64,000 nucleotides of DNA from contig NC_085141.1 in the NCBI RefSeq assembly GCF_024139115.2, positions 45,443,065 to 45,507,064 of the forward strand, given 5' to 3'. The translations under genes and the position numbers were made by a program. Source of the DNA: Armigeres subalbatus (Eukaryota > Arthropoda > Insecta > Diptera > Culicidae). Positions 56,914-64,000 of the stretch are shown one piece after another. A model generated the notes under the pieces. It had not been told where the DNA came from, did not search any database, and saw only the letters and a list, made by a program, of their open reading frames with translations. Position 1 is the stretch's first letter. The number at the start of each line of letters is the position of its first letter.

Positions 56914-57678
56914 ACAAGAAGACAAGAAGATTAGAAGACAAGACAACAAGAAGACAAGATGGCAACAAGACAAGAAGACACAAAGACAAGAAGACAAGAA
57001 GACAAGAAGACAAGAAGACAAGAAGACAAGAAGACAAGAAGACAAGAAGACAAGAAGACAAGAAGACAAGAAGACAAGAAGACAAGAAGACAAGAAGACA
57101 AGAAGACAAGAAGACAAGAAGACAAGAAGACAAGAAGACAAGAAGACAAGAAGACAAGAAGACAAGAAGACAAGAAGACAAGAAGACAAGAAGACAAGAA
57201 GACAAGAAGACAAGAAGACAAGAAGACAAGAAGACAAGAAGACAAGAAGACAAGAAGACAAGAAGACAAGAAGACAAGAAGACAAGAAGACAAGAAGACA
57301 AGAAGACAAGAAGACAAGAAGACAAGAAGACAAGAAGACAAGAAGACAAGAAGACAAGAAGACAAGAAGACAAGAAGACAAGAAGACAAGAAGACAAGAA
57401 GACAAAAAGACAAGAAGACACATATACAAGAAATAAGAAGACAAGAAGACAAGAAGACAAGAAGACAAGAAGACAAGAAGACAAGAAGACAAGAAGACAA
57501 GAAGACAAGAAGACAAGAAGACAAAAAGACAAGAAGACAAGAAGACAAGAAGACAAGAAGACAAGAAGACAAGAAGACAAGAAGACAAGAAGACAAGAAG
57601 ACAAGAAGACAAGAAGACAAGAAGACAAGAAGACAATAAGACAAGAAGATAAGAAAACAAGAAGATAAGAAGACAAGA
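56914..57678. repeat. AAGAAGAC array 2 (homogeneous)
   Basis: About 95 nearly identical 8-bp units, interrupted by a few AAAAAGAC variants and a small break at 57415-57435. It opens KKTRRQED and LSSCLLVF octamer frames on the two strands. The LINE at 57679 interrupts it. Confidence 0.97.
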
Positions 57679-59832
57679 ATCAACACGCGTCGGAGTCGTC
57701 CGCCACGGCTTAACATTGGGCGGCTACAAGACGGGAGACTAGCCCAAGACTACGCGCAGCAGCTGGAAGTGGCACTCCCAACGGAAGAGCAGCTAGGCGC
57801 AGCATCTCTTGAAGATGGCTGGAGAGATATTCGATCCGCCATTGGAAGCACCGCACCCGCTGCACTAGGCACGATGGCTCCGGATCAGAGAAACGCCTGG
57901 TATGGCGGCGAATGCGAGCAGTTAGTTGATGAGAAGAATGCAGCATGGGCGAGATTGCTGCAACACCGCACGAGGGCGAACGAGGCACGATACAAACGGG
58001 CGCGGAACAGACAAAACTCGATTTTCCGGAGGAAAAAGCGCCAGCAGGAAGATCGAGACCGTGAAGAGACGGAGGAACTGTATCGCGCTAATAACGCACG
58101 AAAGTTCTATGAGAAGTTGAACCGTTCACGTAAGGGCCACGTGCCACAGCCCGATATGTGTAAGGACATAAACGGGAACCTTCTTACGAACGAGCGTGAG
58201 GTGATCCAAAGGTGGCGGCAGCACTACGAAGAGCACCTGAATGGCGAAATGGCAGACAACGGTGGCGGTATGGTAATGAACCTAGGAGCACGCGCGCAGG
58301 ACATGCGACTTCCGGCTCCGAATCTCCAGGAAATCCAGGAGGAGATCGGCCGGCTGAAAAACAACAAAGCCCCTGGAGTTGACCAACTACCAGGAGAGCT
58401 GTTTAAACACGGTGGTGAAGCACTGGCTAGAGCGCTGCATTGGGTGATTACCAAGGTTTGGGAGGATGAGGTTCTGCCGCAGGAGTGGATGGAAGGTGTC
58501 GTGTGATAATATGGATTGTAGCAACTACCGCGCAATAACATTGCTGAACGCCGCCTACAAGGTACTCTCCCAAATTTTATGCCGTCGACTAACACCAATT
58601 GCAAGAGAGTTCGTGGGGCAGTACCAGGCGGGATTTATGGGTGAACGCTCTACCACAGACCAGGTGTTCGCCATACGTCAGGTATTGCAGAAATGCCGCG
58701 AATACAACGTGCCCACACATCATCTATTTATCGACTTCAAAGCCGCATATGATACAATCGATCGGGACCAGCTATGGCAGCTAATGCACGAAAACGGATT
58801 TCCGGATAAACTGATACGGTTGATCAAGGCGACGATGGATCGGGTGATGTGCGTAGTTCGAGTTTCAGGGGCATTCTCGAGTCCCTTCGAAACTCGTAGA
58901 GGGTTACGGCAAGGTGATGGTCTTTCGTGTCTGCTATTCAACATCGCTTTGGAGGGAGTAATACGAAGGACAGGGATTGACACGAGTGGTACGGTTTTCA
59001 CGAAGTCCGTCCAGTTATTTGGTTTCGCCGACGACATTGATATCATGGCACGTAACTTTGAGAGGATGGAGGAAGCCTACATCAGACTGAAAAGCGAAGC
59101 TAAACGGATTGGACTAGTCATCAACACGTCGAAGACGAAGTACATGATAGGAAGAGGCTCAAGAGAGGTCAATGTGAGCCACCCACCACGAGTTTCTATC
59201 GGTGGTGACGAAATCGAGGTGGTTGAAGAATTCGTGTACTTGGGCTCACTGGTGACCGCCGATAACGATACCAGCAGAGAAATTCGGAGACGCATAGTGG
59301 CTGGAAATCGTACGTACTTTGACTCCGCAAGACGCTTCGATCGAATAGAGTTCGCCGCCGTACCAAACTGACTATCTACAAAACGCTTATAAGACCGGTA
59401 GTTCTCTACGGACACGAGACCTGGACGATGCTCGTGGAGGACCAACGCGCACTGGGAGTTTTCGAAAGGAAAGTGTTGCGTACCATCTATGGTGGGTTGC
59501 AGATGGCGGACGGTACGTGGAGGAGGCGAATGAACCACGAGTTGCATCAGCTGTTGGGAAAACCATCCATCGTTCACACCGCGAAAATCGGAAGACTGCG
59601 GTGGGCCGGGCACGTAGCCAGAATGTCGGACAGTAATCCGGTGAAAATGGTTCTCGACAACGATCCGACGGGAACAAGAAGGCGAGGTGCACAGCGGGCA
59701 AGGTGGATCGATCAGGTGGAGGACGACTTGCGGACCCTCCGCAGACTGCGTGGTTGGCGAAGTGCAGCCATGACCCGAGCTGAATGGAGAAGTCTTTTAT
59801 GTGCAGCACAGGCCACTCCGGCCTTAGTCTGA
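57679..59832 (+). pseudogene. RTE-like ORF2: reverse transcriptase and C-terminal region, broken
   Basis: Frame 1 (57679-58506) holds the linker and RT start (EIGRLKNNKAPGVDQLPGEL, HWVITKVW, EEWMEGVV-like). At 58500 a small deletion removes the usual CPIYKKGD box and shifts the frame. Frame 2 (58509-59371) holds NYRAITLLNAAYKVLSQIL, QYQAGFMGERSTTDQ, FIDFKAAYDT (first catalytic Asp), RRGLRQGDGLSCLLFN and GFADDIDIMA (catalytic Asp pair), with YLGSLVT in the thumb. A second frameshift near 59330 leads to the last part (about 59340-59832) with TIYKTLIRPVVLYGHETWT and GRLRWAGHVARM, RRGAQRARWIDQVEDDL. Two lesions make it inactive. The family assignment rests on these well-known strings. Confidence 0.92.
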
Positions 59833-59840
59833 TGATAAAT
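57679..59840 (+). mobile_element. 5'-truncated RTE-like LINE inside an AAGAAGAC array
   Basis: Satellite lies on both sides, so the LINE inserted into the array; a target duplication cannot be told apart from the repeat. Coding begins at once (INTRRSRPPRLNIGRL), so the endonuclease and upstream region are missing. The short 3' end GATGATAAAT without a long poly(A) suits RTE-type elements. ORF content is listed separately. Confidence 0.88.
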
Positions 59841-60375
59841 AAGAAGACAAGAAGACAAGAAGAGAAGAAGACAAGAAGACAAGAAGACAAAAAAAAAGAA
59901 GACAAGAAGACAAGAAGACAAGAAGACAAGAAGACAAGAAGACAAGAAGACAAGAAGACAAAAAGACAAAAAGACAAGAAGACAAGAAGACAAAAAGACA
60001 AGAAGACAAGAAGATAAGAAGACAAGAAGACAGGAAGACAAGAAGATAAGAAAACAAGAAGACAAGAAGACAAGAAGACAAGAAGACAAGAAAACAAGAA
60101 GATAAGAAGACAAGAAGACAAGAAGACACAAAGACAAGAAGATAAGAAGACAAGAAGACAAGAAGACAAGAGGACAAGAAAACAAGAAAGCAAAAAGACA
60201 GGAAGACAAAAAGACAATAAGACAAGAAGACAAGAACCCAAGAAGACATGAAGACAAGAGACAAGAAGACAAAAAGACAAGAAGTCTTGAAGATAAGAAG
60301 ACAAAAAGACAACAAAACAAGAAGACAAGAGGACAAGAAGACAAGAAGACAAAAAACAAAAAGACAAGAAGACAA
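59841..60375. repeat. AAGAAGAC array 3
   Basis: Continues the satellite beyond the LINE, with more AAAAAGAC, AGATAAG and other variants than array 2. Confidence 0.95.
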
Positions 60376-62659
60376 GTATACAAATCCATGATCAAAGTAA
60401 CACAATTTGCAAACCAATCCCAGTTGAACCAGCATCATCATTATCATAATCCGACGCACGTGAGCCTTCAAGAGGTATCCGATTATATCCACACCTCTCG
60501 CAGCTGTTCCATTTAACCCATCAGCATTCTTCCATCAGCCTGAGCAGATCTCGAAACAAGAGTTCCCCCGATAAAAACCAAACTTGAAAACGGATCCACT
60601 TAGCCGTTGATGATGCTGGCTGGGTGGATGTGACACTGATGACGGCGCCTCGGCCTCGTAAGCAGAAGGATTGGTTCGCTAATGCTCACTCACTCGTTCG
60701 CTGGTGGGCTGATTTGCATAAGTGGAAAATGCTTTTAGGAGATCTTGTGCACAGCCTCCTCTATGCCAGTCAGTTTCTATGGGAACATTTTGGAAAAACA
60801 AACAAGTGCCTACTATGCGGTCGTGGCCTGGCAGCAAAGCCTGATCCCACGTCTCTGGAGCGAAGACAACATTAGCTAACCACACCACGTGATGCCTACT
60901 TGAGGTCGTAAAAGGGCGAATAACGGCTCGGAAGCTCATCTTCTTCGTGAGCAGGAGTGCGAAAAGGTAAAAAGGGTCTAAACTTGCTCATTAGAGTGAG
61001 CAAAGTGCCCAGCTAAAGAGCTTACACAACTCCGAAATTGGAACGAGCGCCGAGTCCGGATGATTTAAACTTTGTGCTTCCTCCCGCGCGCTCTGTTTAA
61101 ACTGTCAGATTAAATAATCCACTTGAGAGGCGGAAGTTCTGACACGGCTGGGTGGGGTAACATGGAATCCCACAAGCACGGGCAGGAAGAGGGGTGTGTT
61201 TATTATTATAATTTAAATTGCTCACTTTTATCAACTAAACGTGTGGTTCTCGGGCTTGTGAGCCGTGTGCGGATGTGACTTTTGAACTGTCGGTCGTCAG
61301 CCGGTCGGCCAACTGGGGACAAGTTGGGCTGTATCAACAATGTGGACGGAAATGGTCCCACTCAAGAAGGAAGTTGTGGCTGTTGGGAAATTTAAATGAG
61401 CAAATTTCACACCATGCTGGGGAGATGATGAGGAGAATGCTTTGATGTAGTGAAAGAATAAGTGGGAAAATTGGATTTGTGTTGCCTTCAGTCTTTTTCA
61501 TTTGGGCCTGGAGGTGAAGCCGGCTGCAGATGTTCTGAATTCTGATAGATATGGAATGCCATTTATGAGCGCTGGAGTTTTTCATTTAGCATTTCAACTA
61601 GTACGAACAATTAACAAGACAGAAATATCATCTGCATTAGTGAAAGGATGATAAGACGAACTATTAGATGAAGTTTATGCATATTCAATAAATAAGATTA
61701 GTCAGACTATGTCAGATTTTCTTACAATTTCGAATAAGAATCTTTCAAAATCTATATAAAAACTATATAAATCAAGGATTTTTAATATAGTTAAAACTCT
61801 ACAATTTAGCACGCTTTTCTTACAATTCTTGTATGAGATGCATATATTTTTTTATAAGCATCTAACAATTTCAGTATGTACACTAATTTACCGACTAATA
61901 GACGGATAAAAAGTATAAACTATTTCAATGTAACGACCATATAGCAACACTGTAGATCAGTTCTCTCAAAACGTTTATTATATTAAAAATCATAGGAAAA
62001 CTGAATTTTCCATCTGACTTTCAAACATTCATCTTATCTGCAATAAAAAAGGCAGCACCAATTTCTTCGCTTCGTTTACCATACCATTAAGAAGCAAACT
62101 CATTTACCTCTAATTCCTGTTATTTTAATGCGGTGTGTGTTTTCCAAAATAAACCTTTCAAATATTCATAAGTTGACTCAGCCACAATTCGAGGCTCATT
62201 CCGTTCCAGAATCCAGCTGTTACATGACACTACTTCTCTGGATGGTTCCTTGATACTAATTTCGATAAAAAATACAAATTTCCTGTTGAAGTCACGCTTG
62301 GCAAAAAACAATCTCCATAATCGTCAAGAAAATGAACTTTTCAACCCTCTTCGTCATTTTTCTCGCCTTGCTAACTTGACCAAAACGTAATTGAGATTGC
62401 CTGTGGATGAAAAGTTAAAAGTCGATTACCTAATCCTACTTATCCCTTCTGTAAGGGATCAGCTTCAATCTCCTAATTCAAAGTTTCTTGATTCGAAACC
62501 GTAATTTTCCGTCAAACATGCTCAGAAAGCCATCACCCTCTCCCACAGCCCGAAACACATGTTAAACGTGTGAAAACGTTCCAAACGATTCGATTACTCC
62601 ACACTTGCCCGGAATATCAAAGCTGCGGTACGCTGAGAAATTCCCAAGACTAGACTTAC
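60376..62659. other. Unique-looking DNA, possible intron
   Basis: Repeat-poor compared with the rest of the window. Frames at 60624-60875 (+) and 60679-60939 (-) overlap on opposite strands and are not supported. If the exon at 62660 is real, this is the start of its first intron. Confidence 0.45.
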
Positions 62660-62819
62660 CATTCACCAGCACGGCCAACTGTCCAAGCCAGAGCAGCAGC
62701 AATCCGGCTCCGGTGGCCACCGATTTTCGTTTGGTCGTGGTTGTCATCCTCCCGCTCCCCGTCCTGTTTCCACTTGTCATCGTCAGCGTCCTAGGCCTCG
62801 CCACCCTCTGCGCCGTCAT
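62660..62819 (-). CDS. Candidate first coding exon with signal peptide (host gene, identity unknown)
   Basis: The frame runs 53 codons plus one base from ATG at 62819. Other in-frame ATGs lie at 62780 and 62747; the last has A at -3 and gives the cleanest signal peptide. Its sequence has a basic start (TTTTKRK) followed by a hydrophobic core (GAGLLLLWLGQLAVLV) and a small residue, as in secreted or type I membrane proteins. At 62660 the frame meets G|GTAAGT, a consensus splice donor, in phase 1. Signal-peptide exon plus phase-1 intron is frequent in secreted and immunoglobulin-superfamily genes; that is a family-level hint only. The remaining exons must lie to the left, none recognised in this window. 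The rich GC content of the exon contrasts with its flanks. No homologue is claimed. Confidence 0.5.
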
Positions 62820-64000
62820 GCGAACGATCACTATTTTGTAATTCCAACCACGTATTCGACCCTCCTAGCAGCGGCAAGGCGAAAGGATCCCTTCTATTTA
62901 TTTTGCGATACTCTTTCGTTTCGCTTTGCTGTTTTAGTTGCCTGAACTAACAACGCGGCAGCCCACCATAGACGCGACGCCGAACTCGTTCATCTCCAGT
63001 GGCAGTAGGCAAGCTTTGCTTAAATTTTCTCACCCAAAGACAGCTGGGATCCTTCGCGCACGATGGGTCCTAGGAAATGGAATGGCATGAAACAAAACAT
63101 GCGAAGGAAAGTTTCACACTTTATTGACACATTTTCTATTCTTTCACTTTTCTTAGATTACCCTCCATCTCGGGGTATCGTTCGGTTTCGTTCAGAAGTC
63201 CTGGGGGTCGTGAGCCGTTGCCGGTTATTGGGTGTTGTTTTTCTTCTCCCTAGAAATTGATACTGTTTCTTGCACTTTGAAAGCTACACTTTATCACTCG
63301 AGGGATCCAGTTTGTTCTGATTAGCGAAGTCTAGCTGAAGCAATCTGAAAATATGCAGGAAAATAAAGTTCAGTTAGATTCACGCTTATATACGGGAGAA
63401 GTTGATGAAATTCTTCGCTCAATCTTCTCAGTCGGAGATCCCTACGAAACGACCCTATTCCACTCGAACAAATATGTTCATTAACTGGAATCGGTGTCAG
63501 CTCGGAACGAATCACCTTTGCGTTCTTTCCCTTTTATCGCTTACATCAGCACCTGTCAGACAAAGTAGGCCATGGGAAGCCGGCGAAGGTCTTTCTTCGA
63601 GTTGCCATGATGACGAATGTGAATGGTATTGACTGGTACCAAGGTGGCGGGCGGAGGCGGCGGGGCAAAATTGCATTGCCCTCACTATTTCCTTTTTCCA
63701 AATTGACAGCAACATCTTCCCCGTCCGACGTGAGACACGAAGGAAATGAAACCATCAATAATATAGTAACACTTGTCTCGTTTTGGATTCGGAGCGTGAG
63801 GGAGTTCACAAACCTTGGATTCAGGTCTCATATGATGTGCATAGCAAGATGAAATTTTAATCAGAATTTATCGATACTGTATATTGATCCCCTGCCATAT
63901 TCGATACATTTGTTTGAAACTTTTTAGCGTTCGGGTAGAATGGATGATGATATAAATCATCTTTCAAACTTAAAAATACATGTTCATGATATAATTAGAG
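62820..64000. other. Unique-looking DNA upstream of the candidate exon
   Basis: On the minus strand this would be 5' UTR and promoter of the candidate exon. I found no decisive TATA box or initiator. Several 65-90-codon frames on both strands around 63060-63850 are short and overlapping; none is supported. Confidence 0.4.

Noticed and set aside
56914..57678. KKTRRQED / LSSCLLVF repeat proteins in the AAGAAGAC arrays
   Set aside because: Same reason: an 8-bp repeat read in frame, with no unique sequence, start context or domain.
60624..60939. Small genes on either strand near 60.7 kb
   Set aside because: The two frames overlap antisense, have no homology I recognise and no splice signals that would join them to the exon at 62660.

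Overview
This is non-microbial, AT-rich intergenic or intronic DNA from a mosquito, most likely a culicine of the genus Aedes. The clearest marker is a Feilai-type tRNA-derived SINE whose two halves lie at 1-201 and 6298-6403. The mix of R1-, I- and RTE-type LINEs, many MITEs and large short-unit satellites fits the TE-swollen introns of that genus. Two runs of exactly 25 N (17324-17348 and 33726-33750) are assembly gap placeholders.

The only plausible host coding sequence is a short first coding exon on the minus strand at 62660-62819. It encodes a signal-peptide-like N terminus and ends at a consensus splice donor in phase 1. If it is real, everything to its left lies in its first intron, which would run past the window edge.

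Layout. 1-6403: a 6.1-kb R1-like LINE (minus strand) inserted in Feilai, with a 15-bp target duplication. 6404-11640: satellites, namely diverged GAATTCC-type repeats, a 2.5-kb array of ~23-bp hairpin-forming units, then more GAATTCC-type repeat carrying a tiny retroposon. 12468-15448: a hAT-like element holding a second hAT-like element, which in turn holds a pogo/Tigger-like MITE. 15457-31535: mostly unique AT-rich DNA with MITEs, two degenerate ~140-150-bp tandem families, an I-like LINE relic and a large foldback. 31536-34484: further degenerate repeats, microsatellites, the second mini-retroposon, and an inverted ~95%-looking duplicate of the 10.7-11.5 kb segment. 36107-37603 and 45533-47056: two poly(A)-tailed insertions with target duplications but no visible protein. 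40405-44108: a foldback element with a hammerhead-like core, and a MITE containing a 5'-truncated I-like LINE that contains a second copy of that foldback. 47185-48256: the third mini-retroposon and a 422-bp palindrome. 51645-60375: AAGAAGAC arrays around a ~4.8-kb array of 24-bp units, with an RTE-like LINE inside the last AAGAAGAC array. 60376-64000: apparently single-copy DNA with the candidate exon.

No operon-like or pathway logic is present. The biology here is transposition: nested insertions, target duplications, and homogenising tandem arrays. The most noteworthy items are the three-copy mini-retroposon of about 45 nt with an empty-site paralogue inside the same window, and the foldback family whose two arms each carry the conserved core of a hammerhead ribozyme next to an asymmetric tail, an architecture reminiscent of Penelope-like element termini.
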